From Tanypteryx hageni (Eukaryota > Arthropoda > Insecta > Odonata > Petaluridae): a DNA stretch of 64,000 bases. The position numbers and the translations under genes were made by a program. The stretch lies in contig CM054117.1 of the NCBI GenBank assembly GCA_028673005.1, forward strand, positions 48,701,370 to 48,765,369. The letters run 5' to 3'. Below are positions 1 to 13,500 of this stretch, one piece after another (position 1 is the first letter of the stretch; each line of letters begins with the position of its first letter). Below the pieces are notes generated by a model. It was not told the DNA's origin. It saw only the letters and a list, made by a program, of their open reading frames with translations, and ran no database searches.

Positions 1-1560
1 TATCATGTCCAGCTGCACTGCAATCCTCTCCTTCTACAGAATGGTGCAGGTGTAAGCCAAGCCATGTTCCAGGAGCACCCAACTTTAAACTGGAAGATCC
101 TCCCTTGACCAATGGTGCCGTTGAACTTCCAGTGGCTCGAGGTTCAAGTTTTCCACTCTTTGTCACCTCTGGTCCTAGGAGTGTTAATTCATCAAGACCT
201 GCCAATGCCTCATCGGCTGCAGCTAAGGCAAGAGCATCAGCACCCATTTGGTTAGGTCCTGTGGCCGATGTTCCACTTACACCCTCTCCTCCAACATTGC
301 CCATCAAGAGGGTTGACAGAGGCGGTGCCAAACCCAAACCAAGATTCCTTTCATGGTAAACATCAGATATGGGGGTCATTTCACGATTGAGCCTCCTCAG
401 TTGTGTCGCAATGATGTGGTCTTGTATGCTTCCACTGTTACTTCCTGGATTTCCACCGCCAGAACTATGGTGACTCGCAGCAACTTCAGAAGTCACCCTT
501 GTAGATGTTGAATTTCCTGTACCAGCGACTTCTCCATCTTCCTCCTCTGCATCCTCTTCTCCAAAATATGTGTGAGCTCTTGCCAAGCCTGTCCTCACTC
601 CAGGTTGCAATCGGGCTATGGCCGACTCGGCATCATCATTGGAGAGGGTCCTGCCTAAACCATAGAGACCAGTTCTTGTGGGACCAACCTCTGTTCTCAC
701 ACTCAGCCGATCGGGTGTGCTACTACCACCAACGCCTGATGTCCCCCTGACCTTCATGGAATGACTGCAACTTGTGGTATATATTGACTTTACATGAGTA
801 GGGGGAGGTGGGGGAGGAGGGTGGTGATGATGGCGATAAGCAGACTGGAAATCTGGTGCCGGAGATGAGGGATGTGGCTCAAAAGCTCCTCTGCTGCCAT
901 CGTACAACAGCTGGGCTGCAACAGCAGCAGCTGGGCCAGGTGGCGGTAATGTTACAGGGGGTGGGGGTGCACTCAAACCAGGGAAGGAAGAAGATGGTTG
1001 TGGACACTGCTGTTGACTACGTCTCACGGTTGCATGTCCGCTCTCCCAATCTGTTGCTGTTGTGGAGCTACTCGCACTGCTTGAGGAATCTGGCCTGTGA
1101 GAGGATGGCACCACAATGCCTCCTGCAGAATCCATCCCACCTCGAGATGCGCTGTAGAGACTTCGAATCCTTGTCTGATGTGCCAATGTCAAGGCCACAC
1201 TGCACTGGCTCGACTGATCTACACTGGGTATAGGCTCACTTTCCTCAGCCTTTGCATCTCTCCTTGTAGCAGAATCTGTCGGACAAGCTGTCCTGCCATC
1301 AGGTTCTCCACGACGACGCACATAATTGGTGAAAGCCCCAGAGCGGCCCAGTAGAAGAGGAGCAGGTGCTGTACGGCGGTTGTTTGATGGTGGAACCACA
1401 GAGAAAGGTGCTGGTGGAGGAGGTGGGGGTGGAACACAACGTCCCACATCATCATCATCTTCGTTGTCTTCATCCTCCTCTCCCTCCGCACCAGCTGATT
1501 CCAAACTCTCCAAAGAGCTATAGGAGTCAAGGCTTAAGCTGTTTGGAGCTTCTTGAGTAT
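1..1560 (-). CDS. TTC28: TTC28 coding exon 22, partial disordered tail (residues 2163-2682 and on)
   Basis: Acceptor ATATTTCTAG|ATA. Starts DTQEAPNSLSLDSYSSLESL, equal to the vertebrate LSLDSSSSLESL motif, then stays open for 1,560 nt to the window edge; no stop is reached. The product is low complexity: an acidic run, several polyproline runs, HHHHPPPPPPP (about 780-815), Ser/Gly/Thr-rich stretches and a conserved-looking RAHTYFGEEDAEEEDGE block (about 540-590). Proline runs could bind SH3, WW or EVH1 domains, an inference only. Confidence 0.93.
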
Positions 1561-4500
1561 CTAGAAATATTAGAAGGTAACCTCAATTTCAAACAATATA
1601 ACCGCCCACCTAAGTGTATTGTGAATTCATTCATTAAAGAGGGGGAAAAAGTTATTCTTTAAAATGATTTAGTGAAATATGAATAAAAGCAGAAGATTTG
1701 AGAATTTTTTTCTGTCGAAAATTAAAAATCTCACCAAACAATGCCAGCAATGCCTGAAGGACAAACTGTATGCTCCTTCGATTAGCTTGTTTTCCTGTAC
1801 GGAGTGTCACTTCATCCTGACCAACATCCATTAAGTCAAACCCTGAAAATATAAGCAATTGTACTGCATGAACAAAATGAATGATAAACATACTTATCTA
1901 CATGGAGGAAAATTCTGAAGTTAAAGGCCTCCGTTATATATCAAAGAGATCTTGACTTTTATAAAAATTAAATTAAGAATCAGTGAGCAATAATAAAAAA
2001 TGGATAAAATAACTAAAATGTCACATAAATGGATGAAATTATAAAAATGGAGAATTCACAAACAAAATATAACATGCTCGATCTATTTTGTATCCAGTAG
2101 AATTAAGGGAAATAAATAAAGTTTTTATTTTGGAATTCTTTTAAATAAAAAAAAGAAAAAATAAAAATCTAACCTAAAGAGGCCAGCAGTTCATGACAGC
2201 CAGGAACCTGCCATAATTTCATGTCAATTGGAATTTCTATACTTTCAAGCTCAAGGTTCTTCATACTAAGCTGGCCAATTGCTTGCCTAATTACTCCAAT
2301 TATGTCATCAGCAGCTTCAGAATTACATGTCAACTTGGATAATGCACATAATGTTGTTGTTGACAAACCTTTTATTTTTAAAGAGCAAAGCACAGAAAAA
2401 ATTAATTTGATGCCAATTTATAATATCTTAAAAACAAAATACAGCTTACAGTTTGCAAATAAAAATCAAAATGCTAATTTAATTTTCAGGTTTAGGAAGA
2501 ATTCAACAATTACAGAAGTTTTTTTAAAACATTACAAACATAGAAACTCTAATTGATGATTCTCATTAAAAAATTTAATGTTTAAGAATGTCATGTCAAA
2601 TTAGATTCCTTAAATAAGAAGAAATAATATTGGAAAATATAAAAAGATACTCTACATTTTGACATTTCTTTCAGCAATACTAAAAATTGAAAATACATAA
2701 ATATTTACAATGACAACAATTATCAGTATCATTGTCATACTTTTTAGGGTTCTTTAAAGAAAAAATTGTGTTTTATATTAATAAATTAAAATGCAATACC
2801 CTTCACTTACCTAATAAAGCTTGTAAGCTTGCACTGCATTGTGTCAGGCGTTCATCAGGATCACTTTGGGGGAAAAATACTGATGAAGGTATACCATTGG
2901 CAGCTGGTTCAAAACGGAAACCAACAGACATCAACAATTCCCTCCAACCATTAGGTCCAATACCTCCAGTGGTTCCGCTAACTTTATTTTCGATACTCTT
3001 TTGTGTAGTGTACATGGCATTTTTCTGCCCTCTGTGTATCCTTTGCAGTGATTTCTCAACCTTCAATAAAAATTAAACTTATTATATAGGTATAGAAAAA
3101 TTGAAATTAATTCCACAACAGAACAGATATAACTTAAAGAAAATATTTATACAAACATGTTGAACAAGTGTTTCTCTCATCATATAATTTTAAAAGGAAA
3201 CAGAATTATCCTTCAAGTTAATATATAAAGAATAAAAAAGGAAACAAAACAAACTCTGAGCAGAATTATCAATTCAATATAAAAGTTAAAATTTACCAAG
3301 TGAAGTGTGACTCGTAGAGCATCACGACATTGCTCAGGTTGTTTGAGTAGCTCACAAAGAGCTTTCCCTAAAAGAGCCACCTTGTTGGACAGGCGGATGT
3401 CTGAACCAACTAGGAGAAAACCGGCCCAGTTTGCTGGATGGGCAAAGTGCTTGGTATGTTGCACTGTTTGCATTGCCTCTGCTAAAGCTCGACTTGCACG
3501 TGAACCCTACAATAAAAATAGAAATATTCCATAATAGATCAGTAATAATCATGAGATACAGTTACTCCCAAATATAAAAATTAACACATTACAGTAAAAA
3601 TTAATGTTTTATGCATATTCAGCTATTTTATGATATGATACAAAAATTTATACAAAAATTAAGATCAGCTATAGAAGAATAAATCACAGCAATTGTATTA
3701 ACCTTTAAAAGCCAAACATACCCATACAGGTACGCAAAATGCGGTTACTCATGAATATATATTTTGCATAGTATTTTTTCTACATGTTTATTTCTGCTAA
3801 AATACAAATTTATGCATTTCTTCATTATTTTTGCTATATAATGATTTTTATTTGAACACTAGTGGAATTGCCCGTCAAATATGACGGGATTATGATAAAA
3901 TTATTCCAAATAATAATAATATTCCCTTCTTCCCTCTTGCTATCCCTCTCTCTTCCTCCCTTTCTCTGCCTCTCTTTTGTCTCACCTCCCCCTCTCTCAT
4001 TCCCTCCTGTCCCAATCCATAGCTCTCCCTCTTTTTCTCTGTCTCTCTCCTTATCTTTTTCCTCCCATCCTTTTCTAATTCTATTCCTCCTTTACTCTCT
4101 ATGTACCTTCCATTCTATATCCCTTCCTTCCTATCTCCCTCCCTACATCCCCCTCTCTCTCTCTTACTCTACATCTATACAATAGCCGTTTAGAAAAGCA
4201 AAAGAATCCAAACTAAATACGACAATTTAAGCCAATCTATGCACTCGTATATATTACATGTATGCGGGTTGTGACAACAATTGATTCTAGAAGTTTAACA
4301 ATGATGTGGTCAGCAAGGCAACATCCCGTTCAAAAGCCGATATTTTCCCAAAATATGTTATTTAAATGTTTAATATGAGAGATTTCGAATGGTAGGCAAA
4401 AAACGATGAATATAATAAGAAACTTCATTAATTTTCCTAAAACATAGTTTAAATTTGAAGATCATACATCAATTTCTTCTAATTTTAATTTCCAAAAGAA

Positions 4501-7500
4501 TAAAAGCCTACACTTTAAAAAGTCGCTTTTTACGTGTTATCTTACAAGAAATGGAGTCGAACCCAGGTCTTTTTTCGTATTTTTTAGTCATTTAATTCTT
4601 ATATCTGAATCAAATATTCCTACAAAATTTCAACCTTCCACCTAATCGGGAAGTTTGTTAAAAATGTGTAAAATGATGATGTCAGCGTTAGACACAGAAT
4701 GACATTGGCATTTTATATGTATGATTTCATCACCAATAGTTCATGAGATGTGCGATTTTTTCATAAAATGAACAAAAATATTCCAAAATAAATCTGGCAT
4801 TTAAAGGTTAACTATCTACAATTCCATATCTAGCAATGAAAAATTTCTTTAACAATTGAAAATTTTCATTTAGTAAATAAAAGATGAGCTATATCATATA
4901 TTTCCTTTTTCATACTTCTTATTTTAAAACCATATTTCATATATGTTAATATAAATATTTTAACTCACCTGCAATAAAGCTGAATAGAAGGCTCGCAGCA
5001 AGATTCTGGCTGGCATCTCTGGTACAGGCCAAAGGGAAACTAAAACACAAGCTGCTCCAGCAGCTAGCAGAGCTCTAGTAAGACCCACAACTCCATCAGC
5101 TGAGGGCCAACCTCCTGAACGATGGTTTCCAGTACCTCCATTGGCACCTCCCAGACCACCTCTTCCATGCCAAGATCCTATCACTACTAGTCGAGCTGAG
5201 AGACGTAATGACAAGAGGTCTGCAGCCGTTAAGAGGAACTCAGACAAAGAAGGAAGATCCAACGTTGATGAAACCTATATGTGGAATAAAATATGAAATA
5301 GCATATCAATGTTAGTTCCGTTGGTTTGTCATGATTAATTACAACTGAATGTTCTGATCTTCAATTTTATGCGTGCAGGCATATAACTGGAGTATGATAT
5401 TTTCAGGGAAACAACAGAAAAATTCTGTCTTGATTAGGTGTGGAATATGAGTTTTTCACTTGGCAGATAAATATTCTATCACTGAATTACTGAGGCAGGC
5501 TAAACAGTAATTCAGTGATAGAATATCTGACTGGCAAGTGGAAGTCCAAGGTTCAACTCCCGGCCAAGGCAGGAATTTTCTCTTGCTTTCCGAAAAATAT
5601 TACTACAAATTATTGTCTCTGTGATAAATACACAATTATTAATATATATGGCAAAGCCCTAAATATTTTTATGAACGCTCCATAAGTTAAAATACATATT
5701 TTATCGAGTTTGCATATTAATCATTGTGAAAAGCTACGTAAACACAATGCTCACCTCAGAACCTTCATCATCTTGTACAGGAACTTGTGGAACATCAGCA
5801 CTGGGTGGATAAAACCTTTTAACTGCTTGCGAATGTCCGATAGAAATGTTACTCTTTGAATGAGAGCTCCCACCACTGGTATTCATGTTCCCACTCCCAT
5901 CCATGCCTTCCTGTCCAGTTGAACCTCCAGTCGAGAGATTTTGCTGAGGGGGTGGTGCGACAACAATCGCCGACAATTCCCATGACACATGTGCCGCAAG
6001 ATGGATGCACTCAGCCCTGGGAGCAGCGCGCAAAACTGCATCTTTGGTGGCTTCGGGACCGCACAACAGAAGGCAGCGACGAGATGGCGAAGCACGCAAC
6101 ATTTCTGCAACGGTGGCTGCTTCCGTTCGTGCACTCGGTAAGTCACCCCAACCCCACTGTTCAGTGGCACAAGGAGGCAAACGAGGGTTACCCACGACCA
6201 GTGCAGACAATGGTTCTGTGCTTTGGGTTGCTCCAGCTGCATCAGGTACTTCCAGGTTAGTGCTAACACCTGGAAATTTAACATTACCCAGATTAATTTA
6301 ACTCAAAAGAGTATTTTTTAATATGACAACTAGCTTACATAGTGTTCTTCATTGCATCAAGATCTATATGTGGATGAATGTCAATCAAAATATTTGCAGC
6401 TATTTTTGAGTAAATTGACATACTGTGAAAATCAACAGGAGTACACTACCTTCTGTTGTTACTTGATACAGTTTATTTTAACAGTTTCTATTTTGGTTTA
6501 TATTTTTCGGCATAAAAGACAATCTTTTTTTCCAGAAAAATGACCTCTAAAATCAGCCTGCATCTAATACGCTGAAGTTGAGATTATAACTGTTCTCAAT
6601 ACTAACAATAACGAACACACTCATCCCCAAAATGGAATAATTAGCAGTCATTCGTTGCATAAACATTAAAATATACATGATTAATAATGAAAAATTTGTT
6701 ACTATATACAGTAATGCCTTATACAACGTGAATTCCAACTACGTATTTTCATTATTATGCTTTATTACATGTCCACTCGCAGTAATTATGATTTTGGTGT
6801 ACATTTAACATTAGTCATATGTTGTTGAATAATGTGATTAATGCCATGGAACATTATAATTGTGGTAGATGTGATAAAAAGTTTGTAAATACCTAGGATA
6901 AATACTGTATTGAGATCTCAATGACTACAAAAGTGAAATGATATGCCTATGCTATTAGTTATAAGCTTCAGGTGACTGAATATGCAAAAGTGCATGGAAA
7001 TCGAGTAAGTCAATAAAAGTGAAACAACCGTTACACAGAGTTATTTTTTCTACTACCTTGTGTAGATAATCGTAAACTTCTGATACAAATTCTATTGCCA
7101 AGGACTAGTGCCATCTATAGAAAGATCACAGAGATGCAGCCATAAGTGAACAGTAGATTTGAAATGCATACTTATCAGTACTGGATATGCATTCAATTTA
7201 TTATGAATGAAAATATCATCTTGCACTTAAGTTTAACTAAATATTATCGGTAAAGGGTATCTATATGTGCAACCTGTGCTGTACACTCCGACAGCATAAT
7301 TAATATGACAGCTGAGTTCACGCAGGGTACATTTAGCTATACAAGTCTTAAAGCAATTATTTATAATGTAAAAATAAAGAGACGTAATTCCACATAAATT
7401 TTATTCAAAATGACCTAGGTTTAGTTGCAATGCAACCTCATCAGGTGAAATAAATTCAGAACTGGTAGCAATTTATAGTCATGGGCTTATGTAGGACAAA

Positions 7501-10500
7501 CGGGATGGAAATAACCTATTACTATAAATTGCTACCGGCTTTGAATTTATTTCACCTGATGATGTTGCATTGCAACTAAACCTAGGTCATTTTGAATAAA
7601 ATTTATGTGGAATTACAATAAATCTCTTAATTTTTACATTATGAAGAAATTCCACCAAGTGACGCCTGAAACCATTAGCAATTATTTATATTTTAGATCA
7701 TCCCTATTTATTTTATGAATTAATTTGATCTAAAATGTAATATTTAACTGTTATCATGCCATAATATTATCTGTAAATATTGACAGATATGGACTTAATT
7801 AAAGCTGGAATTGATGCATGATATGGCCCTTTCGAGCTGCCTTGGTGAACTAAAATACTTGTTCAGGTTCAGAAAAAAATTACGGATTTTTTAAGAAGTA
7901 AACACTAATTCATGGATTCTTTCTGCATTATTATTTTGTTATATGTATGTAACCATTGTTCTGACATTTTGGCTACATTGCAATATATTCCCCTTGAATA
8001 TGGTGCAGCAAATGACTATGGTCAAATATGGAACTACCTCCTACAGTGATATGTTCTCATATGAATAAACACTTTGTAAATCAAAAAACATTTCCTTTTT
8101 ATTCCAACAAAACCTGTTAATATGGATTTTGGTTGGGTTGTTGTGGTTGCATCTTCACTTTATAATTTTTATGAGTTCCTTTTCCTAATATGATTACAAT
8201 GATGACTTAAGCACTAAGCATTTCTCCGAGTTACTGTTTTTGGTGCTGCTGTCAGGGGGAGGATATATTGCACTTCCTCTGAATTTTTAAAACTGTTTCA
8301 TTGCAACAAAATTTCATTGTAACGAATATATTTTGGTTGCCCATACAACTTCATTATACTGACATTTCACTGTATGAGGTTTCATCAGATTCTATAAAAA
8401 CTGCTAAGCCCCTAGAGCCATACACAGACAATATAAAACAGATTACAAAGAGATGGAATGGCAAAAACTACTTTTTTGTACTCAGGGACACCTAAATCGT
8501 ACATATCAAAACAATGAAGTTGAATTTTTTCGTAACCACAACACTTTTTCTGTGTATTTTATATATGAAAAATAACATATTATAACATTTAAAACTATTT
8601 TCATTTGAATTGCAATTAATGAAAAGTGAGGTTACATTTTCAATTGACCATGGGCATATCTGAGGAAATAATTACATCAAATCATTTAGGTTTGTCATTT
8701 TAAGCAAGACAAATGGCAAATAGAATGGGAACAAGGTAGAATACTTTCTAATTTCATATCCATTAACATGAAAAAGCACTTGCCTTGCCCAATAGCTCCA
8801 GAACTTCTGTGACCTCCTGATGCCTTTTGTCCACGGTATAAAGAAGTCAAGGATGGTACTACAATGAGACTGAAGCGTTCACACAGATACTCCCCGCTTA
8901 TTATGCTCGACATCGATGAGGAGGATGTTGCACCACTTCCACTTCGAAGCACAGGGAAAGGAACAAGGTAAAGATCACCCTCCAGAACCAGCAATAACTC
9001 TCTACGGCCACCAATAGGTAACACATCCTCAAATGGTCCAACTAGAAGTCTGTACAATGCTGAGAGACAGGCTGGACCCTGCCAATGTTGGTGGTATTGC
9101 TGTGCAGGCCCAGTATGATGTGCGCCTTGATGATGATGATGAGGGTGGGGCAATGGAGCAGCACGACGCCGAGAACGTGTGCTTCCTGGACGACTAGTAG
9201 TAGGGCCACTGGCAACACTTCCACTTACACTGCCAAGACTGAAGTACAAAAAAATAAAACTTTGATTATTTTCAGTCAAAGGAATGGAAGGAAATATTTA
9301 GAAGAAATCAGTTACGAGGAAGAATAAATAAGTTCTAGAACAAGGGTCTCCAAACTGTGGCATTCACAGTTATCTCATCAAATCTTCAAGACATGCAAAT
9401 TAATATATTTTTCAGAAGCAAGTGTCATTAGATATCATTTATGTATTCTAAATGATATTTTTTGAGAATGAGAAAGCAATGTATTTCATGATTTAATACA
9501 GTCATATGGTCTTACACTAACTTGAAAATTCTTATTACTCTTTAAAATTTACACCTAGCCTGTGGTCAGCACATTACTATAGAAAATTCTTTAATAAAAG
9601 TTTGGTGACCCCTGTTCTAGAATATTGAATCAACATCATCCATGGCACTGCAGCCCAAATTTAGGTAGGCCTTTTTTAGAGGTCTCTAAGCACCTTGTGT
9701 TTCATACGGATAGGTTGAAAAACATCATATAGCCACCTTTGCAGGTGAACAGCATCATACACAAAAGGGAGAAAGGAAACCAGGTGTCAATATTAGTCTA
9801 CTCTAAAAAAGCACAGAGGGGGCATACTGATTAACATGCATTCTGAAGGACAGAGTGTTATTCTTGCATGTCTTCCTCCCATAAAACTAGTTAGGATGTG
9901 GCAAGCCCATGTTAAAAACACCAGCCTCTGCCAGGATTCCAACCTGGGCCTACTATTTGGAAGGTCAGCACTCAAGCCATGCCACCACCACTCCTCAGAA
10001 CATTGAATAAAATCATGAATGCATTCGACAACTGATTGTGAAATAGATTATATTTTATATGGTGAAATTATTTGCAGAGTATATAAAAATGAATTGGTTT
10101 TATAGGGAATTTTGAGAAAAAATTTCTCAGAAAATTACAATTTGTTGATTTGATAAAATTTCAGGAATATAGGAAAGAAATTCACATTAAAGGCAAATTC
10201 AACCAGTTTTTCTAATAAAGGTATTTCCTTGTTTCTGTAAAATTCTGCAATGTTTTTCTAATGAAATATTTTATATAAGTATTAATTCATGTAATCAAAG
10301 ATATTACAAAAGTATACATACCTAAATAGGCTGCTCAAACTGTAGTTGCTTGAATTGAATAAATGATTTCTGTTGACCATACGTAGAAATCCTGTTCTGT
10401 CACCATCCTGGTTAAGCCGATCACCCAGCTCTTCTAGGTGCTGTGACCAGGGGTCCGACATCTCCCCATCTCCATCACCTCCACCAACAACTCCATTTCC

Positions 10501-13500
10501 ATTTCTGAGGAAATATTCATTGAATGTCATCCTCTTTCCCGCAAAAATTATATCTCATTATAATCTATTTCTCTTCTTACCTATTCTGATTTCCATATGC
10601 CTGCAGCTCCATCCTTAGAGTGTCCCTGACACTCTGTATGTAATGGTCAAGAATATTTTTTGTATTGTTGCCAGAATTAGCTTCTGCATTGCTTCTGCCA
10701 CCTGATTCACCTTCAGCTTCATCGTCCTCCTCTTCCTCCTCTCTAGTACCATCAATGTCATCATTTAAGGCCACTTCATTGAAGCGAACAATTCCTACAA
10801 AAGGGATAGATTTGACTAAGTGAACAGTGAAAGCTTAATTTTTTGACAATCGACACTTTTATAACATAGCACAAACATGAAATTTCACATGTGTGAATGT
10901 TCTGAGAACAAACCTTTGGTAGGGACAATAAACCAGGCATACAGATAACCAGCTGCAAGGCTGAAATACAGAACAGATGCTCTTTGCCGATTGACTAAGT
11001 CGACAAGCTGTTCAACGGAACTAGGAGATATAGTCCTTAAATTGGAAGCTGCAGCACCATCTTCTCCTGAACCTTGCCTCTCAAGGTGTAAGTCAGACAA
11101 AGCTCTAATTCTTGCTCTCTCTGCTACAAGCAGAGCTTCTTCAGGGTGTCCAAGAGCCACCAAAACCCTCTGAAGAATGAAGAAATAATTAATTGACATC
11201 TACTACTAAAAATTAATAAAAAAACCCACTAATCAATAAAAGCTTAAATTTCTTAAATTCAATGTAATCTCACATATTTATTTTTACAATGTAATCTGCA
11301 TAAATACATAACCAGTGGTGTAACTAGGATATGGTAACAGTGGCATTTGCCATGAGAGCAGCCTGCAAAAGGCACCAAACATTCCTCAAAGCAGGCCAAA
11401 AGTTTATTTTTTGATAAATAAGTATTAATTTAATACTCAAATATAGGAAAAAAACATCAAATATTTTTTTTCTTATCGCAGAATTTTCATTTTAATAATT
11501 TCTATTTGAAAGCAATAATTCACCTGAAGCGCTTGATATGAGGCCGTTTGAAGATCGAAGAGCGCCAATCTGTAGTCTGAAGAAGATGGTGTTGACATAG
11601 AAGTGGAGGATGCCATCTGACGATGAAGAGAATGACGACTGCTCGGAACAGCACTGCCTCTCAAAAAAGAGGGTGACATTCCAAGTCCTCTAAGTTTGGC
11701 ACCAGTGGTTGCTGCTACAGCCTCTTCTCTTCTCACAGTTTCAAGAAGAGCAGCAGCCGCCTCTAGCTGGGCACGAGCAGAGCTTAGATCTCCATGGCCC
11801 CATAGTGCCAAGCCAAGTCGGTGCCTTATTCGTGCTTCTTCCTCCCTATTTCCCAGCTGTTCTGCAGCACAGAGCCCCTGCTCCAGGTATGCAACAGCAC
11901 GACCCGCATCTCCCAACGCATGGTGGATTCGACCTTATATTGAAATCAGATCACTGTGATAAACTTCTGAAATATACTTTATATATGAATAATGGTGATG
12001 ACAGTTGCATGAATATTTACTTTAGAAGAATGCCATTTAAAAATAATCTTTGTAATTAGAAAATCAAATAAGAAGTACCTATTTGTCATCTGAAGATAAA
12101 AGAGTTAAAGTCAGATTAACTCCAAAATTTAAGTAATTGAAGAATAGAACCTAACAATATGATAGAGAAAAAACTTACTATTCTCCAAATCCCTATGCAA
12201 AAGACTGCACAAAGCTGTGACAAAATCTGCATACAAATAATTCCTCAAATCTAATTCCTGTGGACAGTAGATATTTGCTGAAATATTCTAGAAACTCACT
12301 AATATATCTATGCACCATGAATTTTTAAGTTTTTACAATGATATGAAGGGGTTTTATGCCTATGTGAGTAAAAATTTACAATTATAAATTACGACTGATA
12401 CAGCCATATTTTACTTATGTAACATAGTAGCATATGTAGCAGTAGCATTAGTTATTATGTGACAACATAATAACTATGGCTACTGCCATTTTGATTGCAG
12501 AAGAGTAAAGCTCTTACTCACCAAGACTACTAAGAGCTGCCACTTTGGCAGCATGATCTCCAAGTTGAGCTGCTGCACCCAAGTGTCGTTCCTGCATGTG
12601 TAGTGCCTCATCTAAGTGACCTAGCGCTTCGTTAACAGCTCCCAAATTTCCACAAGCCCTTCCTACTGCAGCTGCAGCATTAGCAGCTGCATTGGATGGA
12701 GGGGAAGCATTGGACATAGCTTCTTCAGCAAGGCGAAGATCAAGCTGATGGCAGCGCAATGCAGAAGTAAGGTCACCCATCTGCTGGTAAACGCGCCCCA
12801 ATCCTGATGCTGCTTCACCTTCCCCAGCAACATCCTTGAGCTCTCTGTTAACAGCACATTGAAGAGTATGTTTGAGAGATGTGTCATCATGAACTTATAT
12901 TTTTGTATTACGCCTCCCTTAGAGTTATGTTTCAAAAACTTACAAAAACATTATTTTTACATTCACATCCTGGAAAAATTCAAAAGAATTATTGAGAAGA
13001 ATTTAGCATTAATAACTTTATTTTAATATTGTTATAAAAGTAACATTGAAATCCATGGCTGTATAATTACGAAAATAAGAATAATACCTTGCTATAGCCA
13101 TTTGGTGCTCTAAACATGATATTGCCTGCTCATAATTCCCAAGCATGCTGTGAATATGACCAAGCTCCCCATAAGCCGATGCTTTGGCTTCAGAATTATT
13201 AAGTTCATGAGCTACAACAAGCCTTTTCTCAAAACAGACCTAGAGGAAAATATAAAAAAGCAAATAAGACTTCATCAAACATCTTAAAAATGTTATCATA
13301 GTATTTTAGTTTTTTATAAACCAACCAGGGCCTGCTGAAGGTTTCCCACACACAGCTGAGAATGTCCTAGGCCACGATAAGCTCTTTCTTGATCTCTTAG
13401 GCTTTTAAGATGAAGAGCAGCAGCCAAATGTTGTTCATGCCATCTTATTGCTTCCTCAGGATCCCCAAGAGCATCATGGCAATCTCCAAGATTACCATAA

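Noticed and set aside
105..1662. Open frames of 81-141 codons on the plus strand
   Set aside because: They lie opposite TTC28 exon 22, whose minus-strand frame matches the TTC28 family and is open throughout.
11313..11345. CAGTGGTGTAACTAGG, a possible MITE end
   Set aside because: No matching inverted end or target duplication in intron 11.
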